From the NCBI GenBank assembly GCA_002503885.1, contig DASQ01000116.1, forward strand, positions 1-31,169: a stretch of DNA of 31,169 bases. Reading direction: 5' to 3'. A program made the position numbers and the translations under genes. The notes beneath the pieces are model-generated. The model was not told where the DNA came from. It ran no database searches and saw only the letters and a list, made by a program, of their open reading frames with translations. Shown here in pieces: positions 23,221 through 30,938 of the stretch; positions within the stretch are counted from its first letter, which is position 1, and each line of letters begins with the position of its first letter. The stretch comes from Methanoculleus marisnigri (lineage in GTDB: Archaea; Halobacteriota; Methanomicrobia; Methanomicrobiales; Methanoculleaceae).

Positions 23221-23624
23221 GATAGTTCACCCCTGCACCCCTTGCGCACCAGTTCAAGTGAGCCGAGGACGGGTTCGCTCTTGGCGACCTCCACCTCAAC
23301 AGGTGTACCTTTAAACGTTGGCATGCCGGTCGAGTAGGTGTTCGGGTTGACCACCATGTTTGCCCATGGGCCCATCGGTATATATGCTACACCGGGATGG
23401 GGGCCCTGGGTTGCCTCGATCGCCTTGACGACGACACTGCCGTGGTTGCTGGTGACGCGTACGTTCGTGTTGCGAAAAGCTCCCAGCTCTTTAAAGTCCG
23501 CCGGGTCCAGCTCGATAATCCCGCAGGCGGTGGTGTAGGCGGGTTTTTCTTTCCCCGCCTCCATCGCCACCCCCTGCTGGATGGTGCGACCCGAGATCAA
23601 ATTCACTCTGATTGCCATTGTCAT
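23217..23624 (-). CDS. fwdD: Formylmethanofuran dehydrogenase subunit D
   Basis: 135 residues. FwdD is the molybdopterin-dinucleotide-binding domain that in formate dehydrogenases is the C-terminal part of the catalytic chain. Features are VNLISGRTIQQGVAMEAGKE at the start, NVRVTSNHGSVVVKA in the middle and PHPGVAYIPMGPWANMVVNP. It completes the pterin pocket with FwdB. The start at ATG 23624 has GAGG about four bases upstream; a second ATG two codons on is also possible. It lies 19 bases after mvhD. Confidence 0.93.
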   Translation of the reverse strand: MTMAIRVNLISGRTIQQGVAMEAGKEKPAYTTACGIIELDPADFKELGAFRNTNVRVTSNHGSVVVKAIEATQGPHPGVAYIPMGPWANMVVNPNTYSTGMPTFKGTPVEVEVAKSEPVLGSLELVRKGCRGELS

Positions 23625-23643
23625 TCAGCCTCTGTCTATGGTC

Positions 23644-24069
23644 TTACTTGGCAAACTCTTTGAGCGGGCTTGGTCCGAGCTCGTTGATGGTCTTGACGAC
23701 GTCCGTCATGACTGATCCCCACTTTGCACCCTCAGATGCAGAGACGAAGGTCATCCTGAGACGCTTGTCGTCAAGACCGATGTTCTTGAGGACACTCTTC
23801 AAGAGGAACATCCTCTTGGCTGCCTTAAAGTTGCCCTCAAGGTAGTGGCAGTCGCCGAAGTGACAGCCGGAGACCAGCACACCATCCGCCCCATCCTGGA
23901 ATGCCTTCAGGATAAAGAGGGGGTCGATCCGACCCGTGCACATAACGCGGATGGCACGGATGTCGGGTGGGTACTGAATACGGGCGCCGCCGGCGAGGTC
24001 TGCGCCTGCGTACGAGCACCAGTTGCAGATGATAGCGATGATCTTGGGTTTCCAGTTCTCGTCTGCCAT
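23644..24069 (-). CDS. mvhD: Heterodisulfide reductase-associated MvhD (delta subunit, [2Fe-2S])
   Basis: 141 residues. MvhD carries one [2Fe-2S] cluster and links HdrA to the electron-supplying enzyme. Family cysteines are in IICNWCSYAGAD, RVMCTGRIDP and VSGCHFGDCHY, and the C-terminal helix KWGSVMTDVVKTINELGPSP is typical. The gene begins directly after the hdrA TAA. No mvhA or mvhG hydrogenase genes and no fdhAB lie nearby, so the partner must be encoded elsewhere; in Methanomicrobiales formate dehydrogenase or F420-dependent enzymes commonly fill this role. Confidence 0.93.
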   Translation of the reverse strand: MADENWKPKIIAIICNWCSYAGADLAGGARIQYPPDIRAIRVMCTGRIDPLFILKAFQDGADGVLVSGCHFGDCHYLEGNFKAAKRMFLLKSVLKNIGLDDKRLRMTFVSASEGAKWGSVMTDVVKTINELGPSPLKEFAK

Positions 24070-26091
24070 TTACTGTTCACCTCCAAGGAGGAACGCATCG
24101 ATCTGTGCGACGATCTGTGGGGTTGCGAAGTGCTGCATCCAGATTGCACCGCCCGGGCAGAACCCGCCGCAGGTGCCGCAGCCCTTGCACTTGGCTTCGG
24201 TGACCTGCATGACTGTGCGGCCGTCCCTCTCGACGAGCGCGAGGGCGCCATAGGGGCACAGGTTGACACACAATCCGCATCCGGCACACTTCTCCTCCAT
24301 GCACTGGGCGAAGTAGGGCTCGAGCTCCACTTCTCCCCTGTGGATCGGGATGGATGCCGCGGATGCCGCACCCTCGGCCTGGGCGACCGTGTCGGGAATA
24401 TCCTTGGGTCCCTGGCAGACACCGGCGAGGTAGACACCGGCAGTGGTGGTGCCGCACGGGTTCAGCTTCGGGTGGGCCTCAAGGAGCCAGCCGTCCTGCG
24501 AGCAGGAAACACCGAAGAGTCTCCGTGTCTTCTCGGTCTCGGCGGAGGGCTCGATAGCGGCTGCGAGCACGACCATATCGACTTCCATGTCGACAGGCCG
24601 GCCGAGGAGCGTGTCCTCCGCGTTGACGTGAAGGTTCTTGGTCTTCGGGTCTTCGAGGATGTTTGCAACACGGCCGCGGATGAACTTCGCACCCTCGTCC
24701 TGGATGCGGTAGTAGAACTCCTCGTACATCTTCCCAAAGGACCTGATGTCCATGTAGAAGATGTAGGGCACCACGCCGGGGATCTTCTCGATGATCTGGT
24801 GGGCGTGCTTGAGCGAGTACATACAGCAGAACCGCGAGCAGTAGGGCTTGCCGACGCCGGTGTTGTCACGGGAGCCCGCACAGAGGACGAACGCGACCCG
24901 CATAGGGGTTGCGCCGTCGCTCGGGCGGACAAGGTGACCGCCGGTCGGGCCGGACGCACAGATCAGCCGCTCGAACTCAAGCGACGTGATGACGTTATCG
25001 TAGTTCTTGTAGCCCCACTCGAACTTCTTCTCGATGGGGAAGATGTCGTAACCCGTGGCGATGATGACGGTACCGACCTTGACGGTCATGAGTTCGTCCT
25101 TAGCATCGAGGTCGATTGCCTTCTTCTCGCCGCATACCTCGACACAGAGGCCGCACTTGACGCAGGCGTCGAAGTCGACGGTGTAGATCAGCGGAGAGAC
25201 CTGTGGGTGGTAGATGTAGATCGCCTTTCTCGGCGCCATGCCGAGTTCGAACGGGTTCGGCTTGATGACCGGACAGACGTCGACACAGTCGCCGCAACCG
25301 GTACAGCCGCCGCCGACGATGCCGCGGGCTTCCGCCTCTTCTGGGGTGATGACACCGCGTGCCTTCTTCCGGAGGGTGACATCGAAGTTGCCGATGTATC
25401 CCTCAACTGCCTCGACCTCGGTGTAGGTGAGGAGCTCGATACCCTCGTGCCGGTAAACGTCTACCATCTTCGGGGTCAGGATACACTGCGAGCAGTCCAG
25501 CGTCGGGAAGGTCTTGTCGAGCTGGGACATCCTGCCGCCGATCGTGGGGTTCTTCTCCACGAGGTAGGTCTTGATGCCTGCATTCGCAAGGTCGAGCGCC
25601 GCCTGCATGCCGCCGATACCACCGCCGACGACCATCGCCGCCTTCTCTACGGGGACGCTCTTCGGGATGAGGTCCTCAAGCAGGGAAGCCTTTGCTACGG
25701 CGATCCGGACTGCGTCCTTTGCCTTGGATGTGGCCTCTTCGGGCTGGTGCATGTGCACCCACGAGTTCTGTTCGCGGATGTTAGCCATCTCGAACCGGAA
25801 GGGGTTCAAGCCGCCTGCCTTGGTCGCGTTACGGAACGTGGGCTCGTGCAGACGGGGAGAACATGCCGCCACGACGATTCCGGTCAGTTTCTGCTCGGCG
25901 ATGGCCTCGGCAATCTTGTTCTGGCCGGGGGTCGAGCACATGTACTGGTAGTCATCGGCGATGGCGACGTTCGGGAGTGTCCTGGCGTACTCCATTACCG
26001 CCTTAACGTCGATGGAGCCCGCAATATTGGTACCACAGTGGCACACAAAAACGCCAATTCTTGGCTCTTGATTCTTTTTGACTTCTGCCAT
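24070..26091 (-). CDS. hdrA: CoB-CoM heterodisulfide reductase subunit A (flavin-bifurcating)
   Basis: 673 residues. ATG 26091 (MAEVKKNQ) is chosen, seven bases after GAGGTG. HdrA holds the FAD that splits electron pairs between ferredoxin and heterodisulfide. In order: N-terminal cysteines (GVFVCHCGTNIAG, residues 13-25), the dinucleotide fold (AAMVVGGGIGGMQAALDLAN, about 155-175), GGRMSQLDKTFPTLDCSQC, an inserted ferredoxin domain (CTGCGDCVDVCP and CVKCGLCVEVC), the FAD/thioredoxin-reductase part with YCSRFCCMYS, and a C-terminal ferredoxin domain (CAGCGLCVNLCP, CKGCGTCGGFCP). It is followed immediately by mvhD and preceded by hdrB with an 11-base gap. Confidence 0.97.
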   Translation of the reverse strand: MAEVKKNQEPRIGVFVCHCGTNIAGSIDVKAVMEYARTLPNVAIADDYQYMCSTPGQNKIAEAIAEQKLTGIVVAACSPRLHEPTFRNATKAGGLNPFRFEMANIREQNSWVHMHQPEEATSKAKDAVRIAVAKASLLEDLIPKSVPVEKAAMVVGGGIGGMQAALDLANAGIKTYLVEKNPTIGGRMSQLDKTFPTLDCSQCILTPKMVDVYRHEGIELLTYTEVEAVEGYIGNFDVTLRKKARGVITPEEAEARGIVGGGCTGCGDCVDVCPVIKPNPFELGMAPRKAIYIYHPQVSPLIYTVDFDACVKCGLCVEVCGEKKAIDLDAKDELMTVKVGTVIIATGYDIFPIEKKFEWGYKNYDNVITSLEFERLICASGPTGGHLVRPSDGATPMRVAFVLCAGSRDNTGVGKPYCSRFCCMYSLKHAHQIIEKIPGVVPYIFYMDIRSFGKMYEEFYYRIQDEGAKFIRGRVANILEDPKTKNLHVNAEDTLLGRPVDMEVDMVVLAAAIEPSAETEKTRRLFGVSCSQDGWLLEAHPKLNPCGTTTAGVYLAGVCQGPKDIPDTVAQAEGAASAASIPIHRGEVELEPYFAQCMEEKCAGCGLCVNLCPYGALALVERDGRTVMQVTEAKCKGCGTCGGFCPGGAIWMQHFATPQIVAQIDAFLLGGEQ

Positions 26092-26102
26092 GTATTTGCA
26101 CC

Positions 26103-27005
26103 TCACAGGATCTTCTTCAGGAACGGCTCAACGCTGATGGCATGGAGATCGAGTGCAAGCTCGTCCGGGCTCATGCCCTGTGCCAGTCCCAGGAGTTCGT
26201 TGTAGTGCAGGACGGGGACGCCGTGTTCGACACCGAACTTCTCCTTGATCTCGATCTGGCCGCGGTCGAACTGGAGCTGGCAGAACGGACAGACTTCGGT
26301 GACTGCATCGACGCCTACCTCCTCCATGTTGATCAGTTTCTCGTTTGTGATGTCGAGCGCGTGCGTGATATCGTATCCACGGACACCGCCGCCGGCACCG
26401 CAGCACTGCATCTTGTTGCGGTACTGAACCGGCTCGGCGCCGAGAGCGGCGACGAGTTCTTCCATCCACATCGGGTTCTCGGTGTCCCCGAAGTGTCGCT
26501 CTTTCTTGGGCTTCATCAGGTGGCAGCCGTAGTGGACGGCGATCTTTGCACCGGTCAGGGGGCGCTTGACGCTCTCGGCGATCTTAGCGACGCCTACGAT
26601 CTTGGGGTCGTAGTAGAGCTCGGCGAGGTGCCAGACATCGGCGGTCCCCTTGAACTCCATATCAATCTCTTTGAGCACCTCGTTGACCCCGTCACGGAGT
26701 TCATCGTTGTGCTTCAGCTTGTGGTTGACTTCCCAGATGGACTTGTAGCACCCGTTGCAGACCAGGGCGATATCCATGCCCATCTGCTCGGCGAGCACGA
26801 CGTTCCGGGCCGCCATCGCGTACCAGACATTCAGGTCGATCGAACCGAACGCACCCGGTGCCGGGCAGCAGCTTGCGCCCTTCAGGGGCAGGAGGTCGAT
26901 GCCGAGGTTCTTGCTGGTCTGGATGGCCGCCGCCTCGATTCCCGGATACCGGTTCGGGGCGATGCACCCGAGGAAGAATGCATACTGATGATTGTTTCCG
27001 CTCAT
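26103..27005 (-). CDS. hdrB: CoB-CoM heterodisulfide reductase subunit B
   Basis: 300 residues. ATG 27005 (MSGNNHQYAF) is preferred because GGTGAG lies about seven bases upstream; a GTG four codons earlier is part of that site. HdrB holds the two noncubane [4Fe-4S] clusters that cleave CoM-S-S-CoB. Both CCG motifs are complete: C14, C46, C47, C83, C86 and C161, C201, C202, C239, C242. It forms the soluble HdrABC core with HdrA and HdrC. It starts four bases after the hdrC TAA. Confidence 0.97.
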   Translation of the reverse strand: MSGNNHQYAFFLGCIAPNRYPGIEAAAIQTSKNLGIDLLPLKGASCCPAPGAFGSIDLNVWYAMAARNVVLAEQMGMDIALVCNGCYKSIWEVNHKLKHNDELRDGVNEVLKEIDMEFKGTADVWHLAELYYDPKIVGVAKIAESVKRPLTGAKIAVHYGCHLMKPKKERHFGDTENPMWMEELVAALGAEPVQYRNKMQCCGAGGGVRGYDITHALDITNEKLINMEEVGVDAVTEVCPFCQLQFDRGQIEIKEKFGVEHGVPVLHYNELLGLAQGMSPDELALDLHAISVEPFLKKIL

Positions 27006-27009
27006 GGTT

Positions 27010-27591
27010 TTACTCACCCTGTGCCAGTATTCTGTCCGCGTTCTCTTTCAGCTTGTAGTGGTCGATGATCTTCCTGATGCCGGGCAGGTACTCGGGGTAC
27101 TTGTGCGTCGTCTCAGGCTCCTCATCGAGGCCGAGTTTCTTCCGGGCTGCACGGTTGGCGTCGTTGTTCGGGACACCGTGGCCCGACTTGTAGATCAGCT
27201 GGACGGTCTGGAGGAAGTTGCGCGGAATGATGTCCCGCTTGAACGCCAGGTTCCGCATCGCCATGATCGCATCGGTCGGCGCGAGGTTCCGGGGGCACCG
27301 GTCGGTGCAGCTGTAACAGGTGGTGCAGAGCCAGAGGTCCGGGTCGGTGAGGATCTCCTCTTCCAGGCCGAGGACTGCCTTGCGCATGAACAGCCGGATA
27401 CGGTACGAACTCCGGGGTGCCGAGGGGCACGAACCGGTGCAGGTGCCGCACTGGTAGCACATGTGGGCGGCGGTCTGCCCGATCTTCTCTACATCTTTGA
27501 TAAACTCGGGGTTGCTGTCAGGAACGTAGTACTTCCTGTCCCGGAGCTTCTCAGCGAGTTTCTGGTCCTTATAGTCTTTCTTTACTGCCAT
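27010..27591 (-). CDS. hdrC: CoB-CoM heterodisulfide reductase subunit C
   Basis: 193 residues. Two cubane [4Fe-4S] sites are visible: C45, C48, C51, C55 (CYQCGTCTGSCP) and C89, C92, C95, C99 (CTTCYSCTDRCP), each completed by a further cysteine-proline arrangement. HdrC passes electrons from HdrA to the noncubane clusters of HdrB. Segments SAPRSSYRIRLFMRKAVLGL and APTDAIMAMRNLAFKRDI are typical. It lies ten bases after fwdF, showing that the polyferredoxin of the first pathway step and the Hdr of the last are co-transcribed. Confidence 0.96.
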   Translation of the reverse strand: MAVKKDYKDQKLAEKLRDRKYYVPDSNPEFIKDVEKIGQTAAHMCYQCGTCTGSCPSAPRSSYRIRLFMRKAVLGLEEEILTDPDLWLCTTCYSCTDRCPRNLAPTDAIMAMRNLAFKRDIIPRNFLQTVQLIYKSGHGVPNNDANRAARKKLGLDEEPETTHKYPEYLPGIRKIIDHYKLKENADRILAQGE

Positions 27592-27601
27592 TGGCTATCC
27601 C

Positions 27602-28762
27602 TCACGCCTCTTCCAGAACTTTGACCTCGACCTCTCCGGGGACGGTCTCTTTCACCTTGGACGTCCTCGGGGCAAGCAGCTTAGCCTTGATCTGCCTGAA
27701 GAGGTCCGTCTCCTTATCCTTCATCCGGATACCCGTCCGCCGCAGGATGATTGCATCCTCACTCGGGCAGGCGTTGACGCAGGCGCCGCAGAGGATACAG
27801 AAGTCCTTGTTGATGGCGATGTTGGCCTCGACCTCTCCCTTCATATCCTTGGCCGGGAGGGGGGAGGGCAGGTAGAGCGCGTTGCAGGGGCAGACCTCTA
27901 TACAGGTCGAACAGCCGCCGGGGCACTTCTCGGGGTTGATCTCGATGTCTCCCTCGAAGATCTTCTCGACGGTGATTGCCTCCTGAGGGCAGGTCTCGAC
28001 GCACCAGGTACAGGTGCAGCAGTTGTCCTGCTGGATATCCACCTTGCCGGGCAGCTTGTCGCTGATGATTTCGCGTTCGAGAGTGATGCACTCCTGGGGG
28101 CAGGCCTCGACGCAGATCATGCAGCCGTCGCAGGTGCTCTCTTCCCACTTGACTTCCCCTTCGATCTTGCCGGTCTCGGGGTCTGCTGCGTTGCGAATGA
28201 CGGTGATGCTCGGGCAGAGCTCGCCGCAGATGCCGCAGACGTCACACTTCTCGGTGTCGACGGCAAACGTGGTCCTGGTCTGCAGTGCAGCCTGACGCGG
28301 CTTGCCGGCTTCGTCGCCGCCCTCAAATGCGGGTACATCGCGCACGATGGCGTCCCGCGGGCAGACCTCTTCACAGATGGTGCAACGGTCGCACTTCTCT
28401 TCGTCGATCACGGTGACCATGTCGTATGTGGGGAATCCTTCCTTCTCAAGAATCGGGAGCCTCTCCTCCCCGTCGATCTTGAGTGTCATCGCATTGAAGG
28501 GGCACATAATGACACATACGCCACAATACGAGCACTTCTCAGGGTTGACGTCGACAGGTTCAGCGTAGTCGATTGCCCCGCGTCGTGTCGCACCGACAGG
28601 CCCGAGCACGATTGCCTCTTCAGGGCAGGCGTCGACACAGATGCCGCAGCCCGTGCAGGTCTCTGCGTTCAGGATCAGGTTGTTAACCGCCTTCAGGAGC
28701 CTCTGCTCCATAATGACGTTCTGTCCTTCCCGCGTTTTCGAGTACTTTGGAAACAATGCCAT
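27602..28762 (-). CDS. fwdF: Formylmethanofuran dehydrogenase-associated polyferredoxin (FwdF)
   Basis: 386 residues. I count eight cubane-type CxxCxxCxxxC motifs in four ferredoxin-like pairs: CTGCGICVDACP, CSYCGVCVIMCP, CDRCTICEEVCP, CDVCGICGELCP, CDGCMICVEACP, CCTCTWCVETCP, the variant CPGGCSTCIEVCP with one extra residue, and CILCGACVNACP. This matches FwdF, which wires the Fwd core to the Hdr complex. A GGAGTGA site lies upstream of ATG 28762. The C-terminal 50 residues are a charged tail without cysteines. It follows fwdG by 15 bases. Confidence 0.95.
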   Translation of the reverse strand: MALFPKYSKTREGQNVIMEQRLLKAVNNLILNAETCTGCGICVDACPEEAIVLGPVGATRRGAIDYAEPVDVNPEKCSYCGVCVIMCPFNAMTLKIDGEERLPILEKEGFPTYDMVTVIDEEKCDRCTICEEVCPRDAIVRDVPAFEGGDEAGKPRQAALQTRTTFAVDTEKCDVCGICGELCPSITVIRNAADPETGKIEGEVKWEESTCDGCMICVEACPQECITLEREIISDKLPGKVDIQQDNCCTCTWCVETCPQEAITVEKIFEGDIEINPEKCPGGCSTCIEVCPCNALYLPSPLPAKDMKGEVEANIAINKDFCILCGACVNACPSEDAIILRRTGIRMKDKETDLFRQIKAKLLAPRTSKVKETVPGEVEVKVLEEA

Positions 28763-28777
28763 ATTCTAGTTTCACTC

Positions 28778-29050
28778 CTAGGCTTCCACTTTTCGGGCTT
28801 TCACCCGGCTCTCCCACGGTCCTTCAAGCTTGATAACTCCGTAAGGGCATGCCTGGACGCATACGCCGCACCCGGCGCAGAGCTCGGAGTTAAAGTCAAG
28901 GATGACGGCTTTGCCGTCTTTGACCTTGTAAATTTTCTCCTTGGTTACCGGATCTTCGGTGTAGAGCTCGAGAGCGTCGACCGGACATGCCACCACGCAG
29001 TTATTGCAGCCTGTACATCGTTCCATATTGATGTGCAATGCAAATGCCAT
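28778..29050 (-). CDS. fwdG: Formylmethanofuran dehydrogenase-associated ferredoxin (FwdG)
   Basis: 90 residues from ATG 29050 (MAFALHINMERCTGC); an upstream extension of 18 codons in the open frame is rich in unusual residues and overlaps the promoter. Two [4Fe-4S] motifs, CTGCNNCVVACP (residues about 12-23) and CAGCGVCVQACP, give a two-cluster ferredoxin. The central insertion (YTEDPVTKEKIYKVKDGKAV) is typical of FwdG. It is the first gene of the ten-gene fwd-hdr operon. Confidence 0.93.
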   Translation of the reverse strand: MAFALHINMERCTGCNNCVVACPVDALELYTEDPVTKEKIYKVKDGKAVILDFNSELCAGCGVCVQACPYGVIKLEGPWESRVKARKVEA

Positions 29051-29070
29051 GGTATCACGCACCAGATCTG

Positions 29071-29093
29071 ATCGATTAAAAATCGATATAAAC
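29071..29093 (-). promoter_or_regulatory. fwd-hdr operon promoter with palindrome
   Basis: ATCGATT (29071-29077), AAA, then AATCGAT (29081-29087) form a perfect 7-base inverted repeat 21-37 bases before fwdG. It abuts a minus-strand GTTTATATC TATA-like box (29085-29093). The overlap suggests an operator controlling the operon, although other A/T blocks at about 29105-29117 and 29165-29180 could also serve as TATA. Confidence 0.45.
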
Positions 29094-29765
29094 AGAATAG
29101 TCAAAGAATATACATAAACTTTCTGAAATTCGGCAGTCTTATATTCCAGAACTATGATTATCTGTCAAATTTTATAAATTAAAATAGTTGTTATGTTAAC
29201 CCGATGTTCAAAATCGCACTGCTAAATTCACTTCCTGCCGTAAGGGCAAAACGAAACTGTTAAATCAGAAATCCCTGTTTCTGGTGAAAATCGGTGGCCA
29301 ATCCTGCCCGGCAGTGTTGAGATCAGGCCGGATAACCTCGCGAGTCAGGTATATTCCCTCTTCTCCTTCCGGCAGGAACCTGTCACGGGTTGCGCGGTTT
29401 AGGTAGTAACCATTTCTGCATCCATCGGTTCTCCTCTCTCCGCGCCGGGTGCCTCGGCCCGTCTGGAAGAGACCGTCCGGATCCTGGCCCGCGGTCCCCC
29501 TGCCGCATCCAGGATAGCCCCGCCGGGTGGATCTGGCAACCTGCAGCATGCTTAACCCGGTCCCTGCTGCAGGCATGGGCTGTATGGCCGTTTTGCGCCT
29601 GGAAGGTGCAACCGGGGCGAGACCGGGGTGTCCCTGGATCCCATACCCGATTCTTTTTACGTTTACTCTGCCGGGGATGCGGATATCGGTGGGTGGAGGG
29701 GGCCGCGCAGTTTGAATCCCCCATGGCACGCGGGAGCGCGGGGTGCGCACGCCCGGGAAAAAAAG

Positions 29766-29778
29766 AAACCTTATTCTG
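29766..29778 (+). promoter_or_regulatory. Possible ftr TATA box
   Basis: GAAACCTTATTCT lies about 45-55 bases before the ftr ATG at 29820, after a run of seven A residues. A purine block followed by a T/A-rich core fits a weak archaeal promoter. GAGGTG at about 29804-29809 is the ribosome site. Confidence 0.35.
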
Positions 29779-29819
29779 TCCGCATCGTAACATTGTAGCA
29801 AACGAGGTGTATTCTGTCC

Positions 29820-30728
29820 ATGGAACTGAATGGCGTTACTATCGATGATACCTATGCAGAAGCGTTCCCGATCTGGGTAGCACGGCCCATTATCACCGCC
29901 GTCACCGAGGAGTGGGCATACAAGGCAGCAGTGGAGGCCGTCGGCTTTGCCACCTCCACCATCGGATGTCCGGCGGAGGCAGGTATCGACTGCTTCGTCC
30001 CCGGTGACGAGACCCCCGACGGACGGCCCGGCTACGCGATCCTGATCTGTGCGAGCAAGAAGAAGCTCAAAGAGCAGGTCGTTGAGCGTCTCGCCGAGTG
30101 TATCCTCACCGCCCCGACGACAGCAGTCTTTGACGGCCTCTCCGACGTCGTTGCCGAGGTCCCCGAGAAGCTCCCGGTCAAGCTCCACTTCTTCGGCGAC
30201 GGGTTCGAGGAGAAGCGCGAGGTCGGCGGCAGGACGGTATGGGCTATCCCGATCATGGAGGGCGAGTATATCGGTGAGGAGGAGTTCGGCGCCGTCAAGG
30301 GCGTAGCGGGCGGCAACTTCTTCATCATGGGCGAGAACCAGATGGCCGCTCTTACGGCCGCCCAGGCGGCGGTCGACGCCATCAGTGGCGTCTGCGGTGT
30401 CATCACGCCCTTCCCCGGCGGCATCGTCGCGAGCGGCTCGAAGGTCGGGAGCAAGAAGTACAAGTTCATGGTTGCAACCACCAACGAGGCCTACTGCCCG
30501 GCGCTGAGAGAGAAGGTCGAGGGCAGCAAGGTTCCCGAGGGCGTCACGGCGGTCTACGAGATCGTCATCGACGGCGTCGACCAGGACTCGATCAAGACCG
30601 CGATGGCCGAGGGCATCCGTGCGGCAACCAGGGTGCCGGGCGTGAAGTTCATCACCGCCGGGAACTTCGGCGGCAGCCTCGGGCCGTTCAAGTTCGACCT
30701 GAAGGATGTCCTCGCGGACTACCTCTAA
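29820..30728 (+). CDS. ftr: Formylmethanofuran:tetrahydromethanopterin formyltransferase
   Basis: 302 residues, close to the 297 or so of Ftr enzymes. It transfers the formyl group from formyl-methanofuran, made by Fwd, to H4MPT; the enzyme is soluble and cytoplasmic. Family sequence is present end to end: MELNGVTIDDTYAEAFPIWV at the start, STIGCPAEAGIDCFVPGDET (residues about 46-66), then FFGDGFEEKREVGGR, EYIGEEEFGAVKGVAGGNFF and the closing segment ITAGNFGGSLGPFKF with the final helix. It is a single plus-strand gene divergent from the fwd-hdr operon, with GAGGTG ten bases before the ATG. Confidence 0.97.
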   Translation: MELNGVTIDDTYAEAFPIWVARPIITAVTEEWAYKAAVEAVGFATSTIGCPAEAGIDCFVPGDETPDGRPGYAILICASKKKLKEQVVERLAECILTAPTTAVFDGLSDVVAEVPEKLPVKLHFFGDGFEEKREVGGRTVWAIPIMEGEYIGEEEFGAVKGVAGGNFFIMGENQMAALTAAQAAVDAISGVCGVITPFPGGIVASGSKVGSKKYKFMVATTNEAYCPALREKVEGSKVPEGVTAVYEIVIDGVDQDSIKTAMAEGIRAATRVPGVKFITAGNFGGSLGPFKFDLKDVLADYL

Positions 30729-30730
30729 TC

Positions 30731-30740
30731 TCTTTTTTCT
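30731..30740 (+). terminator. U-tract terminator after ftr
   Basis: TCTTTTTTCT begins three bases after the ftr TAA and contains six consecutive T residues, sufficient for archaeal termination. No strong stem precedes it. Confidence 0.5.
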
Positions 30741-30938
30741 GTGGCGGTTCTTGAGGGTGCCGTCTGGTTGGCCCTGTTGTTGAGGGTGTGAGGATCGGGG
30801 ATCGAGCGGGTGGGAGCGTTCGAATGCCTCGGAGGTTTCCAACCTAGGGCTGGTATGAAAAACATCCTGCAAGTATGCAGAGCATCTGCCAGAACCGGCG
30901 GGTCGGTCATCACTGTTTTTCATTGTCATCGTAACTGG

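Larger units (their letters stand above)
29051..29819. other. Non-coding stretch between the divergent fwdG and ftr genes
   Basis: About 770 bases with the fwdG promoter on one side and the ftr promoter on the other. The first 200 bases are A/T-rich and hold promoter elements. From about 29330 to 29750 the sequence turns markedly GC-rich. Open frames exist here on both strands, but none resembles a protein family and the longest one runs antisense through ftr, so I consider the stretch non-coding. Confidence 0.6.

Noticed and set aside
20122..23337. A 1071-codon plus-strand open frame
   Set aside because: It runs antisense to fwdC, fwdA, fwdB and fwdD. It has no family features and is produced by the GC-rich codon pattern of the real genes.
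23845..26205. A 786-codon plus-strand open frame
   Set aside because: Antisense to hdrA and mvhD, whose cysteine motifs are unmistakable on the minus strand.
29265..30929. A 554-codon minus-strand open frame
   Set aside because: It crosses ftr in antisense and the non-coding region with no recognisable domain; composition is Arg/Asp/Gly-rich as expected for a shadow.
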